Of a stretch of DNA of 54,654 nt, positions 7,223-14,914 are shown one piece after another; position 1 is the stretch's first letter, and every line of letters begins with the position of its first letter. Both the position numbers and the translations under genes were made by a program. The stretch is from JADKFD01 sp050250665. Lineage in GTDB: Bacteria; Pseudomonadota; Gammaproteobacteria; Xanthomonadales; SZUA-5. The notes under the pieces were generated by a model that was not told where the DNA came from, searched no databases, and saw only the letters and a program-made list of their open reading frames with translations. The stretch covers positions 1 to 54,654 of the forward strand of contig JBFWOF010000044.1 in assembly GCA_050250665.1 (NCBI GenBank), read 5' to 3'.

Positions 7223-7620
7223 GGCTGCGCCCCTTCGGACACTGCCGGCGCCGGCTCGGCTTCCCCCGGCCAGGGTTCGACCAGTTCCTCGAACAGCGAT
7301 TCCAGCTGGCGTCGCCCGATGCCACCCCCGGTGATTTCGATGGTCTCCATCAAGGCGGTCTCGTCATCGCTGTCGACCGATTGTGCGCTGGCTGGATCGC
7401 TGCCCAGCAGCATCGGCACGCTGACCGCATAGGCCACGCACAAGGCACCGCGAAATCCGCGCAGAGCGGCCATTTGCTGGGGTCGCGCGGGATCCAGCAG
7501 ATGCACCTCATGACCACAGCCCGGGCAATGACTGCGCACGGCGCCATCGGCAAAGGTCGGCAGCTTCGGACACGGGGAAGCGATGGGTAGATCCCGTTTC
7601 AGATCCAGGGGTAGCCTCAT
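7219..7620 (-). CDS. Cys-motif membrane protein, paralogue 2
   Basis: 133 residues; start and stop overlap its neighbours by four bases on both sides. The N-terminus has SPCP at residues 16-19 and HCPGC at 31-35, giving cysteines 17, 32 and 35. The pattern C-x14-C-x2-C followed by EVHLLD matches the upstream paralogue and a wider putative metal-binding motif seen at the N-terminus of many uncharacterised bacterial membrane proteins. A hydrophobic stretch (CVAYAVSVPMLLG) follows, then an acidic tail with ITGGGIGRRQLESLFEELVE. The tail motif GGIGxxxxESLFxELE is shared with the paralogue and seems to be a conserved interaction segment. Function unknown. Confidence 0.75.
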   Translation of the reverse strand: MRLPLDLKRDLPIASPCPKLPTFADGAVRSHCPGCGHEVHLLDPARPQQMAALRGFRGALCVAYAVSVPMLLGSDPASAQSVDSDDETALMETIEITGGGIGRRQLESLFEELVEPWPGEAEPAPAVSEGAQP

Positions 7621-8045
7621 GGCTGCGGCTCCTGATCGCCGCCTGCAGGCCTCGCGTCAGTGATCTGCAAGCTGTCCGGAACTTCCAGTTCCTGGAACAG
7701 CGACTCCCAGGCCTCGCGCTGGACGCCGATTCCGCCGACTTCCACCATCTCCATCACCGCGGATTCCTCGTCCGTGATATCCGGCGCCAGGCCCTCGCCA
7801 GCCGCCGCCAGCGCTGCAGCCGAGCCGGTGGCCAGCAGCACCGCCACCGGCACCCGCACCGAGTAACTCACGCACAGTGGCGTTACGGCCGATCCCAGTT
7901 TCAGGAGTTCGCGACGATCGAGGGCGTCAAGGTTATGCACCGTGCGCTGGCAGTGCTCGCACCAGCGGCTTTTCTGGTCACGCGCCATGGAAAAACTGGC
8001 AGGACAGGGTGATTCAATACTGGGATAGCGCCTGCTGGTCTGCAT
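7617..8045 (-). CDS. Cys-motif membrane protein, paralogue 1
   Basis: 142 residues. ATG 8045 has GGGGGA at a good distance; the frame is open a little further upstream without a ribosome site. The N-terminus reads SPCPASF and RWCEHCQRTVHNLD, giving cysteines 14, 29 and 32 with the same C-x14-C-x2-C spacing as the next gene. The consensus CP..., then RxCxxC.xxVxNLx, then a RREL-type helix, is a probable zinc or iron ligand motif found in many bacterial proteins of unknown role. A hydrophobic segment (VRVPVAVLLATGSAAALAAA) follows, then an acidic tail with VGGIGVQREAWESLFQELEV. It is first in a three-gene coupled operon and probably arose with the next gene by tandem duplication. Confidence 0.75.
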   Translation of the reverse strand: MQTSRRYPSIESPCPASFSMARDQKSRWCEHCQRTVHNLDALDRRELLKLGSAVTPLCVSYSVRVPVAVLLATGSAAALAAAGEGLAPDITDEESAVMEMVEVGGIGVQREAWESLFQELEVPDSLQITDARPAGGDQEPQP

Positions 8046-8152
8046 CGGATTTCCCCCGGTACGCCGATGACCGGCGCTGTGAGAGGAATGTAGAGCAGCC
8101 AAGGGCGCGAACCGGAATGTTCAATCCGGTTTAATGCGGGTTTTAGAATGCG

Positions 8153-9124
8153 TCAGATCCAGCGCTTGATGCGGAACACGATCAGCAGACTGGTCGCGAG
8201 TAGTGCCATGAATCCGAGCAGCGTGTAGTAGCCATAGCGCCAGCTGAGCTCGGGGATCACTTCGAAATTCATGCCGTAGATACCGGCAAGAAAACTCAGC
8301 GGCACGAAGATCGCGGTGACAATCGTCAGCACCTTCATGATGTTGTTGAGGCGGTGCGAGGCCAGCGAGATGTAGCCGTCGACCAGATCCGTCGCCATCT
8401 CGAAATACAGCGTGGCCAGACTGTAGGCGCGCTCCTGATGCTCGAAGACGTCCTTGACGTGATGCAGCTTGTCGTCCCGCACATGCGAGGGCGTGCGGTG
8501 ACTGAGTTCGGTGAACACGCCGACGTGATAGAGCAGCACCCGCCGGAACTGCCGCAGATTGGTCTTGTAACCCATCAGCTCGGCCAGGATCTCATCCTTG
8601 GGTTTGCGCACGATCTGCTCTTCAAGGTCTTCCAGACGCGGCTCCAGTGTCATCAGACGATTGGTGTAGCGCTCGACCAAAACCCGGGAAATTTCCAGCA
8701 TCACGGCATCGGGACCCTCGGCCAGCAGCGAGGGGTCTTCGATGACCGCCTGCCAGACCCGGTCGATACTCGGCGAAGCGCCGGAGTGCCGGCTCACCAG
8801 GAAGTTCTTGCCGAGGAACAGCGCGATCTGGATGGTCTCGAATTCGAATTCGTTCGCATCCGGCCCCATGCCCTTGAGCAACAGGAAATCGTAGTGATCG
8901 AAGAACTCGATCTTGGGCTGATGGCGCGCCCGCTGGGCGTCCTGGATGGCCAGACGATGCAGACCAAAGGCCTCGCTCATCAATCGGGCCTCGCTGGCGG
9001 CATCGTTGTCTGCCAGATCCATCCACAGCAGATCGTCAGACCCGCGCGACCATTGCTGCAGCAACTCGACCCCACCCTGCACCAGTTCGCGGCTGTCGAC
9101 TCGAAAGAGAATCGTGCGGATCAA
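8153..9124 (-). CDS. corA: CorA-family divalent metal ion transporter
   Basis: 323 residues, the usual CorA length. No ATG fits; the start is a TTG at 9124 with GGGAGCAGG just upstream. The large N-terminal cytoplasmic domain includes ALFLGKNFLVSRH and a long helix region (RLEDLEEQIVRKPKDEILAE). Two C-terminal transmembrane helices follow, and the selectivity signature Y-G-M-N lies at about residues 283-286 at the end of the first. CorA forms a pentameric inner-membrane channel for magnesium, and family members can carry cobalt, nickel or zinc. The gene lies 107 bases upstream of the Cys-motif operon on the same strand, so co-transcription is possible. Confidence 0.92.
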   Translation of the reverse strand: MIRTILFRVDSRELVQGGVELLQQWSRGSDDLLWMDLADNDAASEARLMSEAFGLHRLAIQDAQRARHQPKIEFFDHYDFLLLKGMGPDANEFEFETIQIALFLGKNFLVSRHSGASPSIDRVWQAVIEDPSLLAEGPDAVMLEISRVLVERYTNRLMTLEPRLEDLEEQIVRKPKDEILAELMGYKTNLRQFRRVLLYHVGVFTELSHRTPSHVRDDKLHHVKDVFEHQERAYSLATLYFEMATDLVDGYISLASHRLNNIMKVLTIVTAIFVPLSFLAGIYGMNFEVIPELSWRYGYYTLLGFMALLATSLLIVFRIKRWI

Positions 9125-9297
9125 TGCCTGCTCCCAGGATTACTGCCGACGGTCAGTGTGCTTCAGGGTCATATGCGCGGGCAACCGCAGGCAGACCAAG
9201 GCTTACTCAGGTTGCTTTCGGCAGGAACTGTCAATAGCTGGCACCATGAATAGGAGCATCAAGCCCGTGGAAGGATCCACAGATCAATGGAGCACAC

Positions 9298-10758
9298 ATG
9301 ACCGAAGTCGCTGCTGGCGCCAGACCATCTTCCGATCCCCAGCGCGTGCTGCTGCAGAAGGAACTGCGGCGCATCGGTTTCTTTGCGCTGGCCTTCGGCT
9401 CGATGATCGGCGTCGGCTGGGTCACCTCCATCGACAGCTGGCTGGCACAGGCAGGTCCGGCCGGCGCGGTGCTCGCCTTCTTGATTGGCGGCGGCGTGAT
9501 GCTCTGCATCGGACTGTGCTACGCCGAGCTGACACCAATGCTGCCGGTGGCCGGTGGCGAAGTCGCCTATGCCTACAAGGCCTTCGGCAGCTTCAAGGCC
9601 TATGTAGTGGGCTGGGCGCTGGCTTTCGGTTACGTCAGCATCTCCGGCTTCGAAGCGATCTCGATCGGACGGGTGCTGAGCTTCCTGTTCCCCGCCATCG
9701 ACCGCTGGCCGCTGTACCAATTCGACGGCTCGACCATCTACGCCAGCCATGTGCTGCTGGGATTGCTGTGCACCGGCTTGATTACCTGGGTCAACTGGAC
9801 GGGCGCGCGCGCCGCCGGTCGTCTGCAGGTATGGCTGACCACGGCTTTCGTTCTGGTCACGCTGATCTTCGTGGTGGCCGGGATAGGCGGCGGCAGCGTG
9901 TCGAACATGCAGCCGCTTTGGGCGCCTGCAGCCAGCGGCAGTCTGCTGCCTGGACTACTGGCGGTGCTGGTGACCATCCCCTTCTGGTTCGTCGGCTTCG
10001 ACACCATTCCGCAGGGCGCCGAGGAGGCCTCCGAGAGCGTGCCTCCACGCACGCTGGCTCTGCTGATCGTGGGCTCCATCGTTGCCGCGACTGCTTTTTA
10101 CGTTCTGATCATCGTCTGCGTTTCCATGGTCGGTCCGTGGCAGGAACTGGTCGATGCCGATCTGCCGGCTGCACGGGCTTTCGAACAGGCGTTCACGACG
10201 CCGTGGATGTCCAAGCTGGTGCTGATCGCGGCGCTGCTGGGCCTGTTCACCAGCTGGAATGGATTCTTCCTGGCGGGGTCGCGGGTGATCTTCGCAATGG
10301 GGCGCGGGCGCATCATCCCGCCGTCCTTCGGCAGCGCCCATCCGGTACACGGCACGCCGCACCGAGCCATTGCGCTGGTCGGTGCGCTGACGGCACTGGC
10401 ACCGCTGCTCGGCCGTGATGCACTGCTGGCACTGGTCAACGCAGGGTCCTTCTGCATCGCGCTGGCTTTCCTCGGGGTCACACTGTCACTGCGGCGGCTG
10501 CGCCGCACGCATCCCGACATGGCCAGGCCCTATCGACTGGCCGGCGGCCCGCTGATCCCGGCCATCGCCGCGCTCGGCGCGCTGGCGATGCTGGCGGCGA
10601 TGCTGGTTCCCGGCAGCCCCGCGGCACTCAGCTGGCCGGGCGAATATCTGATCCTGCTGGTGATGTTCGGACTGGGCGGCGTGCTGTGGTTCGCAGCCAG
10701 CGGCACCCGCGCCGAAGTGACCGAGCAACAGCGCGAGTATCTGATTTTGGGTGACTAG
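9298..10758 (+). CDS. APC-superfamily amino acid permease
   Basis: 486 residues with about twelve hydrophobic segments. ATG 9298 has TGGAG about 6 bases upstream. The N-terminal region has the APC signature FFALAFGSMIGVGWVTSIDS, the unwound first helix that binds the substrate amino group, followed by GGEVAYAYKAFG and WFVGFDTIPQGAEEASESV in helix 6. This arrangement fits amino acid or polyamine uptake coupled to protons or sodium. The substrate cannot be read from the sequence. It diverges from corA with 173 bases between the two genes, and no partner enzyme is adjacent. Confidence 0.88.
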   Translation: MTEVAAGARPSSDPQRVLLQKELRRIGFFALAFGSMIGVGWVTSIDSWLAQAGPAGAVLAFLIGGGVMLCIGLCYAELTPMLPVAGGEVAYAYKAFGSFKAYVVGWALAFGYVSISGFEAISIGRVLSFLFPAIDRWPLYQFDGSTIYASHVLLGLLCTGLITWVNWTGARAAGRLQVWLTTAFVLVTLIFVVAGIGGGSVSNMQPLWAPAASGSLLPGLLAVLVTIPFWFVGFDTIPQGAEEASESVPPRTLALLIVGSIVAATAFYVLIIVCVSMVGPWQELVDADLPAARAFEQAFTTPWMSKLVLIAALLGLFTSWNGFFLAGSRVIFAMGRGRIIPPSFGSAHPVHGTPHRAIALVGALTALAPLLGRDALLALVNAGSFCIALAFLGVTLSLRRLRRTHPDMARPYRLAGGPLIPAIAALGALAMLAAMLVPGSPAALSWPGEYLILLVMFGLGGVLWFAASGTRAEVTEQQREYLILGD

Positions 10759-10799
10759 GAACGGGACGCAGGGCACGGGGAAAGGCTACGAGCTCTGGG

Positions 10800-10878
10800 C
10801 TTTTGTAGGTCCAGACTCGTCTGGACGCTCTTGGTCAGCTGCTCAGGAAGCGTCCAGACAAGTCTGGACCTACAAAAG
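10800..10878. repeat. REP-like inverted repeat, GTAGGTCCAGAC family
   Basis: The space 10759-11155 holds repeats and no gene. Here CTTTTGTAGGTCCAGACTCG and its complement face each other as arms of about 30 bases around a 19-base loop. Relatives lie at 27800-27930, 45590-45617 and 54257-54285. The position after a gene end suits a REP-type element or a transcription stop. Confidence 0.8.
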
Positions 10879-10944
10879 CACGCGTCATTGCGAGCAACCT
10901 GTGTCGGTCCGACATTCCGCACGGGCCATGAACTACCAGCTTGT

Positions 10945-11022
10945 CTGTAGGAGCGACCTCGCGTCGCGACCGGCAAGCCGCACGTCCGCCGCAGCGGTCG
11001 CGCCACAAGGGCGCTCCTACAG
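10945..11022. repeat. REP-like inverted repeat, GTAGGAGCG family
   Basis: CTGTAGGAGCGACCTCGCGT opens this element, and its near complement ending GGGCGCTCCTACAG closes it. This is the head-to-head arrangement typical of REP sequences in pseudomonads and xanthomonads. The same unit recurs at 45295-45541, 47233-47262, 47467-47534 and 49336-49442. Confidence 0.85.
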
Positions 11023-11155
11023 ATGAACAAAGCCGCCGTTGCGCCCGCGCTGAAGCCAAATCAAAAACTTACGATATGGGTTCATGGAGAGCCACCTATA
11101 TCAGTCCGACACTTGCGCACAGCCCATGAACCCGTGAGGTAGCGCGGCTCCGGAC

Positions 11156-11184
11156 TTGACCTGCAGCAAATACATATCTAATAT
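11156..11184 (+). promoter_or_regulatory. Sigma-70 promoter of arsR
   Basis: TTGACC (11156-11161), a 17-base spacer and TAATAT (11179-11184) form a near-consensus promoter. The transcript should start near 11191, leaving a leader of about 33 bases before the ATG at 11225. Confidence 0.75.
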
Positions 11185-11195
11185 GCTAGATATGT
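11172..11195 (+). promoter_or_regulatory. ArsR-type operator over the -10 element
   Basis: ACATATCTA, six bases, TAGATATGT: a perfect 9-bp-arm inverted repeat. It covers the -10 of the arsR promoter, the standard position for ArsR/SmtB repressors, which leave DNA on binding arsenite. Confidence 0.8.
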
Positions 11196-11224
11196 CGATA
11201 AAGCACACATCGCAGGATGAACTG

Positions 11225-11506
11225 ATGGCCCGGCGCCTGGCTGCGCTGGGCAATCCCTCGCGCCTGCTGCTGCTCAGGGTGCTGGTACAGGCTGGCCCGG
11301 CCGGGCTCTCGGTCGGTCAGATCCAGGAGGCGACCGGCATGGCCTCGTCGACGCAGTTTCATCACCTGTCCATGCTGGTCGACACCGGGTTGGTGCAACG
11401 CGAGCGTGCTGGCAAGGAAGTCCTCAACCGGGTGCTTTTTGCCGAAGTCCGGGCGATCGCCGAGTACCTGATGAAAGACTGCTGCAAGGGGGTGGGTATG
11501 GGCTGA
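11225..11506 (+). CDS. arsR: ArsR/SmtB-family arsenic-responsive repressor
   Basis: 93 residues from ATG 11225. In-frame ATGs at 11183 and 11192 lie inside the operator and promoter, whereas AGGA at 11214-11217 stands 7 bases before 11225; that decides the start. The winged-helix fold shows as LAALGNPSRLLLLRVLVQAG, then GQIQEATGMASSTQFHHLSMLVDTGLVQRERAGKEVL. The C-terminus has DCCKG, a vicinal cysteine pair as in ArsR proteins that sense trivalent arsenic through C-terminal thiols. It probably represses itself and the following arsI gene, which has a partial copy of the operator. Confidence 0.88.
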   Translation: MARRLAALGNPSRLLLLRVLVQAGPAGLSVGQIQEATGMASSTQFHHLSMLVDTGLVQRERAGKEVLNRVLFAEVRAIAEYLMKDCCKGVGMG

Positions 11507-11530
11507 AAGCAATCGTTTCTTTTTGCACCA

Positions 11531-11550
11531 ACATATCTATTTTTCTAGTG
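11531..11550 (+). promoter_or_regulatory. Second, imperfect ArsR site before arsI
   Basis: ACATATCTA at 11531-11539 repeats the left arm of the arsR operator exactly; the right arm is degenerate (CTAGTGAT). It lies 25 bases before the arsI start, just upstream of the GGAG ribosome site, and could let ArsR also block transcription through arsI. Confidence 0.5.
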
Positions 11551-11564
11551 ATTTGGAGATAACC

Positions 11565-12053
11565 ATGAAACGCTTCCATGTACACGTCAGCGTCAGCAGT
11601 CTTGATCGTTCCATCCCCTTCTATTCTGCACTCTTCGGTTCGGCTCCCAGCGTGCACAAGCCCGACTATGCCAAGTGGGTGCTGGAGCAGCCGCAGCTGA
11701 ACTTCGCGATTTCGATGCGCCCGGGCGGCAAGAATGGCATCGACCATCTGGGCATCCAGGTCAGCGAGGCCGACGAACTGGATGCGCTGCAGCAGTCGTT
11801 GGTCGCGGCCAACATCGGCAGCGCCGCGGAGGTCGGCGCCAACTGCTGCTACGCCCACTCCGACAAGCACTGGCTGAAGGATCCTGAAGGTATCGTCTGG
11901 GAGGCTTTTCACACCATGGCTCAGGCGGCGACCTATGGGAATGACCGCGGGCCTGATGCTCTGGCACGCTCGGACATGGAGGCTGCCGTGACCGACAAAG
12001 CCGCATCGCCGGCGAAGGCTTCCTGCTGCCCGAGTGCGGCGGCCGGCGCGTGA
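11565..12053 (+). CDS. arsI: ArsI/CadI-family C-As lyase
   Basis: 162 residues; ATG 11565 has GGAG upstream. ArsI is a vicinal-oxygen-chelate dioxygenase that uses iron(II) and oxygen to break the carbon-arsenic bond of methylarsonous acid and other trivalent organoarsenicals. The fold is clear: FHVHVSVSSLDRSIPFYSALFG, WVLEQPQLNFAIS, GIDHLGIQV, DKHWLKDPEGIVWEAFHT. Iron ligands H5, H61 and E113 and the substrate-binding pair C94-C95 are all present and match the known ArsI layout. A further CC pair near residue 154 may bind arsenic. It follows arsR on the same strand. No arsM, arsP, arsB or arsC is nearby, so this is a minimal organoarsenical cassette. Confidence 0.92.
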   Translation: MKRFHVHVSVSSLDRSIPFYSALFGSAPSVHKPDYAKWVLEQPQLNFAISMRPGGKNGIDHLGIQVSEADELDALQQSLVAANIGSAAEVGANCCYAHSDKHWLKDPEGIVWEAFHTMAQAATYGNDRGPDALARSDMEAAVTDKAASPAKASCCPSAAAGA

Positions 12054-12062
12054 TTCGCCCTC

Positions 12063-12092
12063 TCCGGGCGCGCGCCTGAGGCCGCGCCCGGA
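12063..12092 (+). terminator. Strong hairpin after arsI
   Basis: TCCGGGCGCG pairs perfectly with CGCGCCCGGA across a 10-base loop, 9 bases after the arsI stop. No T-run follows, so it may act as a weak or factor-assisted terminator or only protect the messenger end. Confidence 0.55.
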
Positions 12093-12207
12093 TCGGGCTG
12101 CACCGGATGCCGGGCAAGCCGGACATAGTGACCTCTCAGCAGCGATTGAACCGATCCGCCCCTGGCTGGCACCTAATATGTGACAGCACCCGAATGGCGG
12201 CCTGAAC

Positions 12208-12777
12208 GTGCAGCGCAACAGCGAAAGAATTCTTGATGAGTACCTGCTCGCCGCAGCGCTGACCGGCGACCGGCCGTCCTGGCAACGGCTGGTGGCCCGC
12301 TGGCAACCGAGGCTGATGCGACATGCCTGGCGAGTAATCGGCGATGCCGACAGAGCCGCCGATGCGGTGCAGGAGGCCTGGATCGAAATCCTGCGCGGTC
12401 TGGCTGGTCTGGATGACCTGGCAGCCTTTCCAGCCTGGGCCTTTCAGATCGTCACGCGACGCTGCCAGCGCCTGTTTCGAAGTTCCGATCAGGCTCGGCG
12501 TGCGGCCGAGGCGCAGATCGTCGATGACGCCGAGATCGCCAGCGAATCCGATGCCGGCGAAGTCAACGCCGACATCGATCAGGTCATGGGCGCTTTGCAG
12601 AAATTACCCGACGCCCAACGTTCGGTGCTGGCGCTGTTTTATCTGGAAAGCCTGAGCGTGCCTGAAATTGCCGTCGCTCTGGACGTTCCGCCGGGAACGG
12701 TCAAGACCCGGCTCATGCATGCCCGGAACAAGATCCGTGCGCAACTGGAAGGAGCGGAAAATGAGCAAGCTGGATGA
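12208..12777 (+). CDS. ECF-type RNA polymerase sigma factor
   Basis: 189 residues from GTG 12208; no in-frame ATG gives a full region 2. Region 2 is seen at about residues 14-70 (WQRLVARWQPRLMRHAWRVI, then DADRAADAVQEAWIEILRGL) and region 4 at about residues 130-180 (LPDAQRSVLALFYLESLSVP, then GTVKTRLMHARNKIRAQLEG). No anti-sigma factor with a zinc motif is present; instead the gene overlaps a DUF6768 membrane protein by 17 bases, which may control it. A porin gene follows and could be a target. The signal sensed is unknown. Confidence 0.92.
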   Translation: MQRNSERILDEYLLAAALTGDRPSWQRLVARWQPRLMRHAWRVIGDADRAADAVQEAWIEILRGLAGLDDLAAFPAWAFQIVTRRCQRLFRSSDQARRAAEAQIVDDAEIASESDAGEVNADIDQVMGALQKLPDAQRSVLALFYLESLSVPEIAVALDVPPGTVKTRLMHARNKIRAQLEGAENEQAG

Positions 12778-13132
12778 TCTGATGAAGCAGGCCCTGTCCA
12801 AGGAAGATCAGGAACTACTGGCCCGGCATGGCGAGCCCGGCTATTTCGCACAGGCTTTTGGCCTTTTCCGTGGACCGCTGAGCTGGGTCATCTGGTTGGT
12901 CTACGCGGTGATCCTCGTGGCCTCGGTGCTGAGCTTCTGCGCCTTCTGGCAGGTCTATATCAGCGCCGATGCCCTCAGCGCCGTGAAATGGGCCACCCTC
13001 GGACTGGTGCTGGCGCAGGTCGTGATGATGGGCAAGAACTTCATGGCCCAGCATCTGGAAACCGGACGCATGCTGCGCGAGATCAAGCGAGTCGAGTTGC
13101 AGGTTTCGCTGCTGCGTGCGGCTGGGGAGTAG
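12761..13132 (+). CDS. DUF6768-family membrane protein
   Basis: 123 residues. ATG 12761 lies inside the end of the sigma factor gene with AAGGAG just upstream, so the two are co-translated. The layout is a short N-terminal helix (MSKLDDLMKQALSKEDQELL), two transmembrane segments near residues 44-65 and 75-92, then a conserved C-terminal helix TGRMLREIKRVELQVSLLRA. This fits my recollection of DUF6768, proteins found next to ECF sigma factors. Its function is not established; a role as a membrane-bound modulator of the sigma factor is inferred from the gene pairing. Confidence 0.85.
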   Translation: MSKLDDLMKQALSKEDQELLARHGEPGYFAQAFGLFRGPLSWVIWLVYAVILVASVLSFCAFWQVYISADALSAVKWATLGLVLAQVVMMGKNFMAQHLETGRMLREIKRVELQVSLLRAAGE

Positions 13133-13139
13133 CTGGAAG

Positions 13140-13304
13140 AACGGGGCGCGGGTTACGGGGCACGGGGCACGGGAACAGCGGAGCGGTACGGAAGAGGCGA
13201 AGCTTTTCGGACATATTGCCTGGATTCGAGTGCTGAACCGTGCCTCGTCATCCGGACAACCCGCATCCATCCCGTGCCCCTTGCCCCGTTACCCGTGCCC
13301 CGTC
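13140..13304. repeat. Inverted repeat with arms of about 34 bp (ACGGGGCACGGG family)
   Basis: The left arm begins at 13140 with ACGGGGCGCGGGTTACGGGG; the right arm (13271-13304) is its near complement. A short copy of the same motif lies at 10760-10785. The region between arms shows no gene. It sits between the DUF6768 gene and the porin gene. Confidence 0.75.
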
Positions 13305-13353
13305 TGCATTCCGCTTGACCGGCGTCAGGGCGCCGCGCGAGAGCCGGCGCCTA

Positions 13354-13377
13354 GGATCAATCAGACTTTATTGATCC
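13354..13377 (+). promoter_or_regulatory. Hairpin or operator just before the porin ribosome site
   Basis: GGATCAAT, 8 bases, ATTGATCC: a perfect 8-bp-arm inverted repeat ending 1-2 bases before the GGAG of the porin gene. It could be an operator or an RNA hairpin that controls access to the ribosome site. Confidence 0.45.
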
Positions 13378-13389
13378 TGGAGCCCTGCC

Positions 13390-14592
13390 ATGAAATCACT
13401 GCTCGCAACGGCGCTGCTGCTGGCGCTGAGCGTGCCCGCGGCCGCCCAGAACCCGCCGCCGCCCTCGGGTCTGACGCTGGACCTGAGGCTGCGCTATGAG
13501 AGCGTCAGCGACGACGCCTTCAGCCGCGATGCCGATGCCAACACGCTGCGCGCACGAGTCGGTTGGCGCAGCGAAACCCGTTCGGGCTGGAGCGTGTTTG
13601 GCGAGCTGGAGGGCACGGCGAATTTCAACGACGGCTCCTTCAACAACACCCGCAATGGCAACACCCGCTACCCCGTGGTGGCCGACCCGAAGAATGCCGA
13701 ACTGAACCAGCTTTACGTCAACTATCAACCCGATGCCGCCAGCCGGGTGACGCTGGGGCGGCAGAGGCTGATCTACGACAACCACCGATTCTTCGGCAAT
13801 GTCGGCTGGCGCCAGAACGAGCAGACCTTCGATGCCCTTGACGCCACTCACAGTTTCGGCAACGGCTTCAGTCTGCGCTACAGCTATCTCGATCGGGTGC
13901 AGCGCATTTTCGGCGACGATCACCCCAATCGTGATCTGGGCCGCTGGAATCTCAGCACCCATCTGTTCAGCGCCAGCCACGCGCTGGGACCGGGCCTGCT
14001 CACGGGCTACGCCCACTTCATCGACAACCAGACGCTGCCGCTGACTTCGCACCGCAATCTGGGCTTGCGCTATGCCGCCAAGGGCGGACCTGCGGACGGC
14101 CTGGGCTGGCTGGCGACTCTGGAATTCGCCCAACAGGACGACCATGCCGATGGCCTGTCCATCATTGATGCCCGCTACCTGTTGCTGGAAGGCGGTCTGG
14201 TCTGGAGTGGCTACACCGGCAAGCTGGGCTTCGAGCAGCTCAGCGGCGACGGCCGTTACGCCTTCCAGACACCGTTTGCCACCGGCCATGCCTTCAACGG
14301 CTGGGACGACAAGTTCCTGACCACCCCGGTCAACGGCCTCAACGATCTCTATGTCAGCGCCAGCGGACCATTGGCCAAGGATGGATGGGCCGCGAAAGCC
14401 AGCTGGCTGCTCGCCTTCCACGATTTCAGCGCCGATCGCGGCAGCGCCGACTACGGCACCGAGTGGAATGCGCAACTGGGCTTTCCGGTGGCTCAAGGTG
14501 TGACTGCGCTGGTCAAGTACGCCAGCTACAATGCCGACAGCTTTGCCCGCGACACCCGCAAGATCTGGCTGCAGCTGGAATGGAAGATCTAG
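13390..14592 (+). CDS. Porin, alginate-export-like outer-membrane barrel
   Basis: 400 residues; ATG 13390 with GGAG upstream. The signal peptide is clear (LLATALLLALSVPAAAQ). The mature protein starts with LTLDLRLRYESVSDDAF, then NTLRARVGWRSETRSGWSVF and ELNQLYVNYQPDAASRVTLG, GRQRLIYDNHRFFG. This pattern fits the alginate-export/OprD-like barrel group. Strands run to the end, WLQLEWKI. It would make a substrate-selective outer-membrane channel; the substrate is not readable. The upstream sigma factor and the hairpin at 13354-13377 may regulate it. Confidence 0.85.
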   Translation: MKSLLATALLLALSVPAAAQNPPPPSGLTLDLRLRYESVSDDAFSRDADANTLRARVGWRSETRSGWSVFGELEGTANFNDGSFNNTRNGNTRYPVVADPKNAELNQLYVNYQPDAASRVTLGRQRLIYDNHRFFGNVGWRQNEQTFDALDATHSFGNGFSLRYSYLDRVQRIFGDDHPNRDLGRWNLSTHLFSASHALGPGLLTGYAHFIDNQTLPLTSHRNLGLRYAAKGGPADGLGWLATLEFAQQDDHADGLSIIDARYLLLEGGLVWSGYTGKLGFEQLSGDGRYAFQTPFATGHAFNGWDDKFLTTPVNGLNDLYVSASGPLAKDGWAAKASWLLAFHDFSADRGSADYGTEWNAQLGFPVAQGVTALVKYASYNADSFARDTRKIWLQLEWKI

Positions 14593-14635
14593 CGCGGCCG
14601 CCTTACCGGCGATCCCGGAAACCCCGGGATCGCTG

Positions 14636-14815
14636 GGATCGCTGGGATCGCCGAGTTGTACTCGGTTGCTCTTGATATCGGAACCTGCAACAAGCAGGAG
14701 CGCCGACTGCCAGTCGGCGATCCCGGGATCGCTGGGATCGCCGAGTTGTACTCGGCTGCTCTTGATATCGGAACCTGCAACAAGCAAGAGCGCCGACTGC
14801 AAGTCGGCGATCCCG
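14636..14815. repeat. Two 90-bp direct repeats
   Basis: The space 14593-14914 has no gene. Two nearly identical units with a 90-base period contain GGGATCGCCGAGTTGTACTC (copies near 14645 and 14735) and AGCGCCGACTGCCAGTCGGC, itself a hairpin. A third partial copy of the GATCCCGG end lies before them. They separate the porin gene from the secreted Asp-box protein. Confidence 0.85.
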
Positions 14816-14914
14816 GACAGGGCCACACCATCGAGCATTGTTTTCATCCCTGCAGTGACCGAATCCCCTATCGTTGCGTCCCGGTCTAGGCTCGCGACGC
14901 ACAGGGACAGATTC

